From Amoebidium appalachense (lineage: Eukaryota > Ichthyosporea): a stretch of DNA of 64,000 nt. The DNA is taken from assembly GCA_963693365.1 (NCBI GenBank), contig CAVNZM010000017.1, forward strand, positions 4,960,001-5,024,000, read 5' to 3'. Within the stretch, counting starts at the first letter, position 1; each line of letters starts with the position of its first letter. A model generated the notes under the pieces. It was not told the DNA's origin. It saw only the letters and a program-made list of their open reading frames with translations, and searched no databases. A program made the position numbers and the translations under genes. Of this stretch, positions 17,906 through 31,339 are shown piece by piece.

Positions 17906-18472
17906 TAGTATGAAATGTAGAATTAGACTCTGCGGTGCCACTAGGGGAAGGGAGAGGGGTGAGACTTAGATATTTATATATTAGTGTGAGCCGATCGACT
18001 TAGCTCGTGCAGGCGCACGATAGAGTTAGATCGGAATGTATGGAATGTGGCATCGTAGGGGGCCAGGTGATGATGATCTTGTAGGGCACGGCCTTGATGG
18101 CCTCAGTGGTGACTTAGCTTGATTCCGTTCGGACTAAGTTTGCCCGTCAGAGCCTGGTCTAAATAAACTTTACCGTTTTTCTGTACACGTTCGTTCCTTC
18201 CGGTGTGGGTACACTTAGTAGAGTGCCGCGTCTCTTAGTACACGCACGTTAGGATACGACACCCATGCGACTATCATATCCGTTTTCCCATGAATAAACA
18301 TGCAAGCTGCACGTGCACATATGTCTAGCTCCATGTTCATGTGCACAAGACTGGGGGGGAGATGCATACTGGCCTACCTAAGATCAAACACAGTGGTATA
18401 TATACATGTACACACGCGCGTATATCTCAACCTATGTACATCCATACTAGATATCCGGTATAATATACCACA
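17114..18472 (-). repeat. LTR of inverted retroelement, arm B (about 613 bp, interrupted by a solo LTR)
   Basis: On the minus strand it starts TGTGGTATA (18472) and ends TATACAACA (17122-17114), matching the arm A LTR apart from scattered substitutions. It is split by the 741-bp solo LTR at 17521-18261. Confidence 0.82.
17521..18261. mobile_element. Solo LTR, 741 bp, with 5-bp target duplication CCCAT
   Basis: It begins TGACATATAC and ends ATACGACA, flanked by CCCAT at 17516-17520 and 18262-18266. Arm A has the uninterrupted site (CGGTCCCATGCGAC in inverse). It contains two long G-runs (about 17573-17609 and 17872-17904) and an AATAAA polyadenylation-type signal near 18164 on the plus strand, which suggests plus orientation. 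Unrelated to the 480-bp solo LTR in arm A. Confidence 0.88.
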
Positions 18473-18483
18473 CCTGGGGACCC

Positions 18484-18870
<387 letters not shown>

Positions 18871-19186
18871 AGGAGGGAGTGCAGATGCATGTTCTCGGAA
18901 ACATATATTGGTAGTGTCAAACAAAACAAGCGTGTGTCCGAACCCCGCGAAAAAAACACGAAGAAGTGAATAGCCTCATTCGAAGAGCAAGTTTCATTGG
19001 GCCCAAGGAGGTTGTGTGTGTGTTGGTGTGGGGGAAGGGGAGAGGGAGAAGGGGGGAGAGGGGGGTGGGGTGGGGGGTGGGGGGCGGGGGGCGGATCGAT
19101 GAGAGGGCCGAGGCTGTGCACTCCTAATCTGCACATGCAAGTGATGATGATGTTCAGAATTGATCCACATAGATCTAGACCATCTA

Positions 19187-19244
<58 letters not shown>

Positions 19245-19310
19245 AACCTGGAGTTGCCAGCAGGAGCCGAAAGTTTCTTAATCACGGGTAAGCATTTTCA
19301 GCTAATCTTT

Positions 19311-19366
<56 letters not shown>

Positions 19367-19589
19367 TCTCTGTCTCTCTCTTTTTTCCCCCCCCTCCCCC
19401 CCCCCCCCCTCCCCCCCCCCCCCCCCCCCAATGCCCCCCCCCCCTTCCTCCCCCCCCCCCCCCCTCCTGCAGCCCCCCCCCCCCCCCCCCCCCACCCCCA
19501 CCCCCCGCCCCCAGGGCCGCCTCGCGAGCCTTTTGCTAGTTAGTGATTTCAATCAATATATACAACACACTATGATCCGGATAGTTTTT

Positions 19590-19750
19590 ATTTTATTATT
19601 GTATTCCGTTTTATTCCCGGAGGGACTCCTAGGGGATCCTCAGAGGAACTACCGTCTTCCACCCAGCACCGACTACTAGCTAGGGTGCTACGGTGCCATT
19701 AGTTTTTACTATTAGCACACCAGCACCATTACCACAAACCTAACCATTTG
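19590..19750 (+). repeat. Dispersed repeat 'CCGTCTTCCACCCAGCACCGAC' family, copy 1
   Basis: Shares the ordered motifs TTTTATTCCCGGAGG, CCTAGGGG, GGAACTACCGTCTTCCACCC, AGCACCGAC, CTAGCTAGGGTGCTACGGTG and AACACACCA with four other loci. T-rich DNA precedes the plus-strand copies, so on the other strand the family would end in an A-rich tail like a SINE or truncated LINE. Confidence 0.75.
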
Positions 19751-19807
19751 TACACCCTATCCGTACAGCTCCGAATAGTTACGAATATACGGACTATGAT
19801 TGCCCTC

Positions 19808-20393
19808 TGAACTGGCAGTAAAATATACAATCTACTAGTAGTACCTCCCTCATCGTGTCATCCGCCATGCACTTGGCCATACAATCGTCAAAGTTAACGG
19901 GCTGAGTGCCCGGCGTTGAACAGGTATGGGTTCATTCAACACACTTCCTTCACTGGCGGTCGGCGCGGTGGTGCCAGACAGGACTTGGCGTACAACGTTG
20001 TGCGAAGATGAAGAGGAGGAAGAGGAGACAGCTGCGGGTTCCGCGTGGGCGCCGGCAGGCTTTGCAGGTGCAGTGGCGGGCTCTGCAAGGGCACCAGCGG
20101 CATCTGCGTTCACAACCCGTGTGATGGGGATGTTGTGCCCGACAGGTACCGCTGCTGGTTCAGCAAGTGCACGTGCAGACACATGTGTTCCGCGCGCACT
20201 ACGAAGCATAGCTGCAGGCTCTGCGGGGGCAGGTGCACTAGCAGGCACTGCATGGCCACCAGCGGGCGCGGCGTCTGCGTGCACAGCCCGTGTGATGGGA
20301 ATGTCGCCGACAGGTGCCGGTGCTGTGGGTGCGGAGAGAACCGAGGTGGTGGCAATGGCGCCAAAGACAGCGTTAAAGGGCGGCAACCTTCAC
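19808..20393 (-). pseudogene. Dead copy of secreted Ala/Pro/Ser-rich family (copy A)
   Basis: Aligns along its whole length with the intact genes at 23178-23639 and 28535-29275. The start codon is changed to GTG at 20393 within the conserved ACC-NTG-AAG context. A TAA stop falls inside the signal peptide where the others encode Leu-Phe. A frameshift after SEGSVLN throws the C-terminus out of frame, although DC...C remnants of the terminal cysteine motif remain readable in other frames. The central Ala/Pro repeats with GHNIPITRVV and the short Ser run (8) are retained. The upstream promoter module is still present. Confidence 0.85.
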
Positions 20394-20540
20394 GGTGGCG
20401 GGCGTAGGTTGTAGAGTTGACAGAAATAAGATAAATTAGTACTAAGAGTGATCGTGTCCGTTGCAAGTGTGCACGCGTGTCGTGTTTGGAAGAATGCTGT
20501 GATGGTGAATTTGAATGAACTGGCGGTAGCAGCGCACTGC

Positions 20541-20680
20541 CTTTATATACCCATCCTCAGGAATGTCATCATCTGCTCCGTGAAATCGGATATTGTGATT
20601 GGCAGTACACAGCCAATCAAACATGTCAAAGAGTTTAGCCAATCAAGTACCTTTTGCAGCATTCCTCAGGATCGGGTGAG
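20541..20680 (-). promoter_or_regulatory. Promoter module of copy A
   Basis: TATATAAAG on the minus strand at 20541-20549, about 150 bp before the dead start. Then come a conserved box (AGGAATGTCATCATCTGCTC, 20559-20578), CCAAT-type motifs near 20602-20645, and GCAGCATTCCTCAGGATCGG at 20657-20676. The same boxes in the same order precede copies B and C. Confidence 0.7.
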
Positions 20681-20689
20681 GATGTTTTT

Positions 20690-22410
<1,721 letters not shown>

Positions 22411-22411
22411 A

Positions 22412-22639
22412 GGGCCCAACCACACGAGCTTAATAAACTCGTTTTCGCATAATAATTAAGCTTTTGCTTCATAATTAAGCTTTTCGCTTAATAATTAAGC
22501 TTTTCGCTTAATAATTGAGCTCTTAGCATAATAATTATGCTCGAGCTTAATAATTAAGCAAAAGCATAATAATTAAGCTTTTCGCATAACTTAGTAATTA
22601 TGCTAAAAGCGAGTTTATTAAGCTCGTGTGGTTGGGCCC
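22412..22639. mobile_element. Harbinger/Tourist-like MITE, 228 bp, TTA target duplication
   Basis: Termini are GGGCCCAACCACACGAGCTT and its inverse, with inverted similarity extending about 30 bp. The flanks are TTA at 22409-22411 and 22640-22642. The interior is a tandem array of short near-palindromes built on CATAATAATTAAGCTTTT, so the whole element can fold. TTA duplication with GG-rich ends is the PIF/Harbinger pattern; a 6-bp TACCTT duplication is an equally consistent reading. Confidence 0.8.
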
Positions 22640-23177
22640 TTACCTTCCCCTCCCCGCCTTCCCCCCTCCGCCCTCCCCCTCTTGCTCTCCGTGTGTGAGT
22701 GTGTCTGTGTTGGGTGTATCTATCGGTGTGTGCTGGTGTGTCTGTGGGTGTGGGTGTGTTGGTATCAGTGTGTGCGTGTGTGTGCGTGTGTGTGCGCCAC
22801 TGTGACGTGCTTGTACGTGCCCTTTCCGTGCTGCGTGTGTGTGCACGGCGTATGTCTGTATGTGTGTACGTTGCACGCGGGTGTGTGTGTTCTCTGCACA
22901 GTGTTTTTTGGCGACGGATCAGTGTGTCAGTCGTTTGGAGGAGTACCGAACGAAGTATCATCATATTTTTTTTTTATTTTTAGGCTACTTTTCTTCTGGC
23001 CATATATATGGTTCCCTCCCCCAGCCCCGCTTTCTGGTAGCTGGACATTTCAATTCTTTCGACTAATAATAGTACACCGCTACCAGGTAGCTAAGCACTG
23101 CTTGCACTGCTTAGCTACGAATAGTTATATACCAAAACAAAAAAAGAAAAAAAAAAGGAAGAAAGAAAGAAAGCCAT

Positions 23178-23639
23178 TCAGTACCCGCAGTAAATCAAGC
23201 ACTCCATCTCCGTCCTGCCCTCTTTAATGCAATTCGCCACACAATCGTCAAACGGTCCGAGTGCCCCACCCTGAACAGGTACGCGTACGGGCGTGTTTAA
23301 AACACTTCCTTCGCTGTTGGTCGGCGCGGTGGTGCCGGAAGGAAGTTGGCGCACAAACCTGTTCGAAGATGAAGAAGAAGCAGAGGAGGAGGAGGAGGAG
23401 GAAGAAGACACACTGTCACTGTTGAAAGCAACTGCAGGTTCCGCGTGGGCGGCGGCAGGCTTTGCAGGTGCACCTGCGGGCTGTGCGTGGCCACCAGCGG
23501 GCGGGGCCTCTGCGTGCACAGCCCGTGTGATGGGGATGTCGCCGACAGGTGCCGGTGCTGTGGGTGCTGTGGGTGCGGACAGAACCGAGGTGGTGGCTGC
23601 AATGGCGCCAAAGACAGCGAAAAGGGCGGCAACCTTCAT
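23178..23639 (-). CDS. Secreted Ala/Pro/Ser-rich precursor with C-terminal four-cysteine peptide (copy B, 153 aa)
   Basis: Single-exon gene; start ATG at 23639 in a strong GCCACCATGAAG context. Residues 1-22 (MKVAALFAVFGAIAATTSVL) form a clear signal peptide. A Pro/Ala-rich region follows, with the motif GDIPITRAV and a Ser-rich run, then NRFVRQLPSGTTAP with basic residues that could be a processing site. The C-terminus has the spacing C-x3-C-x9-C-x3-C, as in helical-hairpin (alpha-hairpinin-like) peptides; that fold assignment is inference from spacing only. No known family recognised. A TATA promoter lies 165 bp upstream, and two paralogues flank it in the same orientation. The low-complexity region and terminal peptide suggest a secreted propeptide. 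Confidence 0.85.
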   Translation of the reverse strand: MKVAALFAVFGAIAATTSVLSAPTAPTAPAPVGDIPITRAVHAEAPPAGGHAQPAGAPAKPAAAHAEPAVAFNSDSVSSSSSSSSSASSSSSNRFVRQLPSGTTAPTNSEGSVLNTPVRVPVQGGALGPFDDCVANCIKEGRTEMECLIYCGY

Positions 23640-23802
23640 GGTGGCGGGTGTAGGTTTTAGGAAAGAAGTTGATAGAAATCAGTTAAGATTACTTTCAAGA
23701 GAGAGCGTGTCCGTTTCAAATGTGCCTGCGTGTTGTTTTTGTAACACTGCCTGTGATGGTGGGGGATTGATTTCGAATGAAATGGTGGTGGCAGCGCACT
23801 GC

Positions 23803-23935
23803 TATATATACCCACTTCAGGAATGTCGTCATCTGTTCCGTGTAGTCGGTTGTTGTGATTGGTAGCAAAACACCAATCAAACAGCGTCAAAGGTTTAGTA
23901 ATCAAATGCCTTTTGCAGCATTCCTCAGGATCGGG
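23803..23935 (-). promoter_or_regulatory. Promoter module of copy B
   Basis: TATATATA at 23803-23810 is followed upstream by the conserved box AGGAATGTCGTCATCTGTTC (23819-23838), CCAATCA motifs (23854-23880), and the GCAGCATTCCTCAGGATCGG box near 23915-23935. Conserved with copies A and C. Confidence 0.72.
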
Positions 23936-24419
23936 TGCGGATGAGGGATGACTGACCTGGACGGTGTGTGCGCCGGGCCCGGGAGTACCTATTGGGCTTG
24001 GTTTGCTGTGTCACCGTGAGTGCAGTAGTTATCATGATTCATAGGCCTCTATAGATACAATAATCATTGATTGAAAGTATTGTGAAACCCTGGGTCTATA
24101 TATATCGACTCGTGAAACCCTGGGTCGATATATATGCCTATATATATCGACTCGTGCGAGCTCGAGCTAGGCCGGTGCTGCAGCCTCTGCTGTACACGTA
24201 CGTACATGTAGACTGTTTGTGTGTGTGTATCGGCCGTTTTTTTTTTGTTGGGGGGGGGGGCGGGGAGGGGGGGGGGGGGGGGGAGGGGGGTACGTGCATA
24301 CTTTCGAGTTATTGGTATACCCAAAGCAAGGCCCTAGGCGCGTCACAAAACCCCTCCCTCTCGGCCCTTCCCCCTTCCCTGCTCCCCCCACCCCCTCCCC
24401 CCCCTAGGCCTCACCCCTC

Positions 24420-24571
24420 CCCTCCCCCCCCCCCCCCCCCCCGGACAAATGCACACACACTCACGTACACACACTCAGCGACACGCCCCTCCCTCCCTCC
24501 CTCCAACCGCACGGGGGCCACTCACACACGCACGCCCCTTGGGCTAAACGGGCTGGGCTCATGTGCCGCTC

Positions 24572-24638
<67 letters not shown>

Positions 24639-25090
24639 TGGGTGTTTGTGGTACTAGTACTGCGGACATACAAGCATTTAAATAATACACCTAGATTCAA
24701 GGTACGCGGCGTGGCTGGGGTGAATAACCTGGGCAAAGTGTGTGCAAAAATAGTTAGGATTGTTTAATGGTGTGTAAGTTAGCTTAGCTAATAATACCGT
24801 AGCACCGTAGCTAGAGTACTGTCGGTGCTGGGTAAGACGGTAGTTCCCCCTGAGGGCCCAAGGGGTCCCTCCGGGAACAAAACGGGATAAAGTAAAAATA
24901 CATTCAAGGTACGTGCTCAACCCCCCCCCCCCCCCCCCCCCCGGACATGTAACACACACACACGCCCATCCCTCCCTCCCTCCCACCACCCGGGGGGCAC
25001 CCACACACGCACACCACGGGCTGGGGAGCGCTCATGTGCCGCTGAGCGTTTGACCTAGAAATGTGGTTGGACTCCTTTTCAGTTTTTTTT

Positions 25091-25121
<31 letters not shown>

Positions 25122-25245
25122 GGGGGGGAGGCGTGGGAGGCGTGGGAGGGGGGGGGGGGGGGGGGGGGGGGGCGTGGGTGGTTGTGGTAATGCAGGCCTA
25201 CAAGTAGGTCCAGAATACACCCACATTCACATACAGATGTCGAAA
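24420..25245. repeat. Two tandem copies of a roughly 0.5-kb segment, with a dispersed-repeat copy between
   Basis: 24420-24720 and 24920-25245 share order and content: C-run, ACACGCCC..TCCCTCCCTCC, CATGTGCCGCT(C/G)AGC, T-run joined directly to a long G-run, then GGGTGGTTGTGGTA-type sequence. 24670-24900 on the minus strand is a copy of the CCGTCTTCCACCC repeat family (copy 2). Confidence 0.65.
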
Positions 25246-26653
25246 ACGGCGTGGTCCTACCCATGGCCACCTTCCCACCTGCAACCCTACAGTAACTACT
25301 CTTGCTATGCACAAACAGTATCGGATTCCGAGCATGCCACACAGAGAGAGAGCGAGCTACAGCCCACACGTGCATACACCAGCCGCCGCATAAAAAAACG
25401 TCAACTACATACGCACTTAACATCATTCCTCAGTGATCCTAAAGTAACATAAACCGTGAACCCATAATAGTATCACGCATGCCATTTTAGGACATTGCCT
25501 TTTTAAAACGTGCTAGGCGACCAAGTTTTTTATGGCTATGGCATCCGACCGATCTTCACCTCTAAAGCCCAACCCCTTGCCGCTCTTTTTCGAGCTCACC
25601 ACTTCCGATTTGTAAAAGTTCATTGTCGGCACTTTGTGGCGTAGCGTGATTTTTGTGTCGGTGCTACGTCATATTGACGCCATATTCTGTTTGGTTTGAT
25701 ATAGTATTTTATCACGTTTTGTCCCCAGAGGTCCATTCAGGGTCCCTTGGAGGAACTGCCGTCTTCCACCCAGTACCGACTATACTCAAGCTAGGCCCGG
25801 TGCTCTGGTGCCACCAGCTTAATTAACACACCATTACCATTCCTAACTATGTGCATGCGTCCACTTTACCGTTGGCAACCCAAGGTGGTTGGCACCAGGC
25901 TTCCCCTCCACTCAAAACCCTGGTTCATCTAAGGTAGTGGAAAGTAGGGTGTAGTCTTGGTGGTGTTAACGGTAGAGATGGGTGTATCATAGACGAGGTC
26001 TGGTGGTGGGGGCATGTTCCCTATGGCAGGATGTGGTTTTGGACGTGTGTGTGGCTACGATGTAGTAATATGATAATAGCCGGGGGTTGCACGGCTGTGT
26101 GTGCCTGTGGGTGTGCCTGCAGTCGTGGCATGCTGGCTGTGTGTGTGTGTGTATGAGGTGAGTTTTTGTTTAATTTGATTGGCTTAGGCAATATATATAT
26201 GGTGCAACTTCCATTTCTATCATGGTTGCGCAACTTCCATTTAAATAAATCCTTGAAAATGCCGACATCGACGTCAAAATACACTTCGTTTTCAGCACCA
26301 TTTTAAATTTAGACCATGGCATGCCCTGAGCCTGAACATGGTGGTGGCAGCGATGGTGGCTGGGGCGGAGATGAAGGGCAAAGCAAGATTATAATAACGA
26401 TGGATGCCCCCCCCCCCCCCCCCCCCCCCCTAGGCCCCTCCTCCTCCTTATCCCCCCCCCCCCCCCTCCCCCTCTCCCCCCCTCCTCCCCCAAAATTCTT
26501 AAAAGGGGGAAAACAAAATCAGTTATGCACTAATACCCCGAAAACATACTTGATGTGCTTTAATCATGCAATAAAGGCCTCAGCCGGCCTCTCAATAAGT
26601 TTGATAGACGAGAGCGCGAAGCATATGCATGATATTAAGCCCCTTTTGTGATA

Positions 26654-26684
<31 letters not shown>

Positions 26685-27030
26685 CCCCCCCTCCCCCCGT
26701 TCCCCCAAACTAACCTACTCGCTCTCATGCACAAACTGTCCACACATAAGCAAACAAAAAGATTGTTTGCAAAACACACCCACAACTCTAATGAGCCTAA
26801 CAAACAATTGGTGACACGAAGTCCCCTCCTTCACCCCCCCCCCCCCCCCCCCCCCCCCTTCCAAAAAAAAAAAAAAAAAGGCAAATAAAAAGAAAAAGAA
26901 ACAAAAGAAAAGAAAAAAGAGAGGGAAATATCCTCCCAGATAGGTCGGACGGGGTGTGTCACTAAATTGCCTCAACAACTTGTCGGCCATGGCATTTGAT
27001 GATACAAGCAAACTTAAAGAATCACATGTG
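25246..27030. other. Intergenic: unique sequence, duplicated segment and simple repeats
   Basis: 25246-25690 is unique sequence in which I see no gene. 26030-26400 is paralogous to 21290-21500. C-runs lie at 26407-26430, 26654-26690 and 26836-26858. 26920-27030 is paralogous to 21690-21800 and shares CTGTCGGCCATGGC(C/A)TTTGATGAT. Confidence 0.5.
25695..25880 (+). repeat. Dispersed CCGTCTTCCACCC repeat, copy 3
   Basis: Contains TATCACGTTTTGTCCCC, GGAACTGCCGTCTTCCACCC, AGTACCGACTATACTC, CTAGG...GGTGCT and CACACCATTACCATTCCTAAC in the family order. It continues into a TCCCCTCCACTCAAAACC segment that is also present after copy 5 at about 48240. Confidence 0.72.
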
Positions 27031-27037
27031 CTTAAAC

Positions 27038-27837
<800 letters not shown>

Positions 27838-27934
27838 TCCTCTTTTTCACCCCCCCCCCCTCCCCCTACCCCCTCTCTCTCTCTGTGTATCTCTGTGTTC
27901 CTTTAATAGTCTGTTAGTGTATGTGTTGGTGTCA

Positions 27935-27964
27935 GCGCGCGCGCGCGCGCGCGCGCGCGCGTGT

Positions 27965-28049
<85 letters not shown>

Positions 28050-28084
28050 ACGTGTGTGTGCATGTGTGTGTGTGTGTGTGTGTT
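27935..28084 (+). repeat. (CG)n then (GT)n array
   Basis: A (CG)n tract (27936-27960) runs straight into about 120 bp of (GT)n with few interruptions. Alternating purine-pyrimidine DNA of this length is Z-DNA prone. Confidence 0.85.
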
Positions 28085-28534
28085 TCCTACTCTCGACGTG
28101 AAATTTTGGTGCCTTTGCCGTGTTGCGTGTGTGTCCGCACGATGTGTGTCTGTGTGCGTGTAATAAATTGTGTGTTAATATTCTGTACAGGCGCACTTGT
28201 TCTTCGAAATGGGAAGGAGGTCTGATCTTTTATCTTAAGTATATATATCGGTTATTTCCTGGCACTGCCAGGCGGAGTTACAATTATTATGTTTCTTGCC
28301 CACAGGTCCGCGTGTCAGTCACTCGGGGGAGTATCCGAACGAAGCATCATCATATTTTGTTCCTAATGTTTTTTGGCGCCTTCCCCTTACCGTGCACTTT
28401 TTGCTACCGTGGACATTTCAATACATACAGCTAAGAATAATAGTACACTGCGCATGCTGTACAGGTGTCTAACAAATAACATACAGTATTATGATATATA
28501 AATATAATCAGTGACTCTATTGAATAGAGCCCAC

Positions 28535-29275
28535 TCAGTACTCGCAGTAAATCATGCACTCCATCTCCGTCATGTCTGTCTCTTCCGCCATGCACCTGGC
28601 CATACACTCGTCAAAAGGTCCGAGCGTCCCACCCTGAACAGGTACGTATACGCGTACGGGCCGGTTCAAAACACTGCCTTCGCTGGTGGTCGGCGCGGTG
28701 ATGCCAGAAGGAATTTGGCGAACAAACCTGTGCAAAGAGGAGGAGGAGGAGGAGGAGGAGGAGGAGGAGGAGGAGGAGGAGGAGGAGGAGGAGGAGGAGG
28801 AGGAGGAGGAGGAGGAGGAAGACACACTGTGTGGAGCTTCATCAATTATTGTTGCTGTGTTTTGGGGCAATGCGGCAGGCTCTGCTGGTGCTTCAGGTGG
28901 CACACCCCTTGTTGTGGGTGCATCACGCACGGATTTAGAGACAGTCGCAGGGTCTGCGTGGGCGCCGGCAGGCTTTGCAGGTGCAGTGGCGGGCTCTGCA
29001 AGGGCACCAGTGGCCTCTGCGTTCACAACCCGTGTGATGGGGATGTTGTGCCCGACAGGTACGGCTACGGGTTCTGCAGGTGCACGTGCAGACACATGTG
29101 TTCCACGAGCACTTCGTGGCATAGCAGGCTCTGCGTAGGCACCAGAGGGCGGGGCCACTGCGTTAACAGCCCGCGTGATGGGAATGTCGCCGACAGGTGC
29201 TGGTGCTGTGGGTGCGGACAGAACCGAGGTGGTGGCAATGGCGCCAAAGACAGCGAAAAGGGCGGCAACCTTCAT
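28535..29275 (-). CDS. Secreted Ala/Pro/Ser-rich precursor with C-terminal four-cysteine peptide (copy C, 246 aa)
   Basis: Start ATG at 29275 is chosen because it sits in the same GCCACCATGAAG context as copy B; an ATG 12 nt upstream is not conserved. Signal peptide MKVAALFAVFGAIATTSVLS, then Ala/Pro-rich DNA with two IPITR motifs (GDIPITRAV and GHNIPITRVV), one more than copy B. A Ser tract of about 30 residues is encoded by a pure TCC-type trinucleotide array (28738-28820). LHRFVRQIPSG precedes the tail, which ends with C-x3-C-x11-C-x3-C. The lengthening relative to copy B comes from the internal Ala/Pro duplication and Ser expansion. Function unknown; a secreted propeptide is the best reading. 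Confidence 0.85.
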   Translation of the reverse strand: MKVAALFAVFGAIATTSVLSAPTAPAPVGDIPITRAVNAVAPPSGAYAEPAMPRSARGTHVSARAPAEPVAVPVGHNIPITRVVNAEATGALAEPATAPAKPAGAHADPATVSKSVRDAPTTRGVPPEAPAEPAALPQNTATIIDEAPHSVSSSSSSSSSSSSSSSSSSSSSSSSSSSSSLHRFVRQIPSGITAPTTSEGSVLNRPVRVYVPVQGGTLGPFDECMARCMAEETDMTEMECMIYCEY

Positions 29276-29400
29276 GGTGGCGGGCATAGGTTGTGAAGTT
29301 GATAGAAACCAGAAGAATTAGTTTGAAGATCGTGTCCCTCGCGAGTGTGCACGCTTATTGGTACGTGATTCGAATGAACTGGTGGTGGCAGCGCACCGCC

Positions 29401-29545
29401 TTTATGTACCAACAGTCAGGAATGTCGTCATCTGCTCCGTGCAGTCGGTTGTTATGATTGGTAGCTGAGAACGAATTAAAAACAGTAAAGAGTTTAGCCA
29501 ATCAAATACCCCTCTTAGAAAATCCGCAGCATTCCTCAGGATCGG
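29401..29545 (-). promoter_or_regulatory. Promoter module of copy C
   Basis: TATA-like TACATAAA (29401-29408), box AGGAATGTCGTCATCTGCTC (29418-29437), ATTGG-type motifs, and GCAGCATTCCTCAGGATCGG (29526-29545), in the same order as copies A and B. The TATA element is one base weaker than in copy A. Confidence 0.7.
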
Positions 29546-29639
29546 ACCGCGGCGAGACGTCTAGAGACGGTACGGACCGACGCCGAGGCTGGGAGTACAA
29601 CTTGTTTGCTGTGCCACCGTGGGTGCCGCTGAGTACAGT

Positions 29640-30041
29640 GAGTAGCTAAATCCATATGCTTTGTAACTACAATAATCATTCAAGCATTTGCTTCAAATAC
29701 TTACTAAAATCTGGATTAGGCGCACTATGTGCTGAGATGTTGAAGGAGGCTTCGAGGCAATGATTAGATCTCAAACAATGGACAAATCTAGATCTCATGT
29801 TAGTGACGTCACGTCACAGACCCTGTGACTATGGCATGTATACGTTGACTACTCTACTCAGTGAGTCCTGACAATTACACATACAGACTGGTTGTGTGTG
29901 TGTATTCGCTGGTGGAGTGGCAGGGTGGCTGAATGGCTGGGTGGCCGGATTATGTTTTTTAGGGGGGCGGTGTGTGTGTGTGTGTGACGTGTGTGTGTGT
30001 GTGTGTGTGTGCGTGCGCGCGCGCGCGCGCGTGTGTGTGTG

Positions 30042-30122
<81 letters not shown>

Positions 30123-30380
30123 ACGTGTGTGTGCGTGTGTGCGTGTGTGTGTGTTTGGGGGGGGGGGGGTGTACATGTGTGTGTGTGTGCGTGTGTGTGC
30201 GTCGTAGTATGTGTGTGTGTGTGCACACCTGTGCCATATGCATGGATGGCACTCGAGCCCGGCTACAAATCCCGGAACTAGTACTATTGGTGGTGGTATT
30301 GGGCCACCGGTCTGATCATGAGCCCCACGGCTGAGAATACGACACAGATTCCTTAGCAGCCGGAAAAAACAAAACACCTC
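29640..30380. repeat. Intergenic (GT)n-rich DNA
   Basis: 29895-30230 is dominated by (GT)n with CGCG and G-run interruptions. 29640-29890 and 30240-30380 are unique. No gene seen. Confidence 0.7.
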
Positions 30381-30383
30381 GAG

Positions 30384-30761
30384 ATGGATACCTTGGCTAG
30401 AAGCTCTGCCCAGCATCAAGGCTCAGGAGATTGCTCGCACAGTTGTAACTTGTCAACTTTGCGGACTTGTGTTGAAGCTGATGCCTGTACAGCCAAATTG
30501 CCAATAGGCATGATGTACCCATATTTGGGTATAACATGCATTGTTTCATTGGAGTTTGAGAACCGTGGTCATGTGAAAATGATGATTGGCTGTGCTACAT
30601 GCGACAAGTCTCCCACAACTTCAGTAAAGCCTATCTTTCATGAAAAAGAAAAAAAACAATTTTGCCTGAATTCGATATGTTTAGCTTACAGTTTAAGACC
30701 TCGTTTTCTGTTGTATTACACGTATCACTATACAAAAAAAAACCCTCACCAACCCAGTTAA
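30384..30761 (+). CDS. Possible 125-aa protein, not recognised
   Basis: ATG frame (MDTLARSSAQHQGSG...) free of simple repeats, with nine cysteines and a central hydrophobic segment around PIGMMYPYLGITCIVS. Composition is not obviously that of a folded domain, and the C-terminal 25 residues are Tyr/Lys/His-rich low-quality sequence. It lies 255 bp upstream of the GST start on the same strand. It could be a decayed gene or chance. Confidence 0.25.
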   Translation: MDTLARSSAQHQGSGDCSHSCNLSTLRTCVEADACTAKLPIGMMYPYLGITCIVSLEFENRGHVKMMIGCATCDKSPTTSVKPIFHEKEKKQFCLNSICLAYSLRPRFLLYYTYHYTKKNPHQPS

Positions 30762-31015
30762 CCTTACACATGTTAAATTGTATTTATTTGGAATACATGA
30801 GGGTCAACGTGTACTTCTATCTCTACCAGGGCTTCTCCTGATTTAGACAACATACTGAAAATTGGGAGCACATTGTTTGCTCATACAACACACCCCACAC
30901 ATGGGAATTTGGCGGGATTTCTGAAAAGGCAGGAAAAGCTTTCGTTGTCCATAACAAAGCCCACATTTTTTTCCCCTCGATCACTCTCTCCTTTCATCTT
31001 GACTCAGTATTCAAC

Positions 31016-31291
31016 ATGGCTAGCTACGAAGTGCATTACTTCCCCGCGCAAGGCCGCGCCGAGCCCACCCGCATCGCCCTTGCTGCCGCCGGTGTTTCGT
31101 TCAAGAACGTGACGCCCAAGTGGCCCGACGCAAAGGAAAACTACGTCTTTGGTCAGTTGCCCGCCCTTGCCATCACCAAGGATGGAAAGACCAGCGTTGT
31201 GCCTCAGTCCATGGCTATGCTGCGTCACGTGGGCCGTGCTTTCAACCTTTACGGCAAGGTGAGTGTGGTGATGCTCGAAAAATATGGTTTC

Positions 31292-31339
<48 letters not shown>

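Larger units (their letters stand above)
13406..18478. mobile_element. Head-to-head inverted pair of truncated LTR retroelements (palindrome, arms about 1.1 kb before insertions)
   Basis: Arm A (13406-16611, plus) and arm B (16630-18478, minus) are near-identical inverted copies meeting at a short centre. Each arm reads LTR, primer-binding site, then the start of an internal ORF, and is cut at the same internal point. Once the insertions are removed the arms are about 1.10 kb each. Arm A contains a hAT-like element and a 480-bp solo LTR; arm B contains a 741-bp solo LTR. In each case the opposite arm preserves the empty target site, so all three are younger than the inversion. The outer flanks (CCAGG / CCTGG) differ at the middle base, so the host target duplication is uncertain. 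Confidence 0.88.

Noticed and set aside
27936-28084. CRISPR-like or origin-type repeat array
   Set aside because: Only mono-, di- and trinucleotide repeats without unique spacers; a eukaryotic microsatellite.
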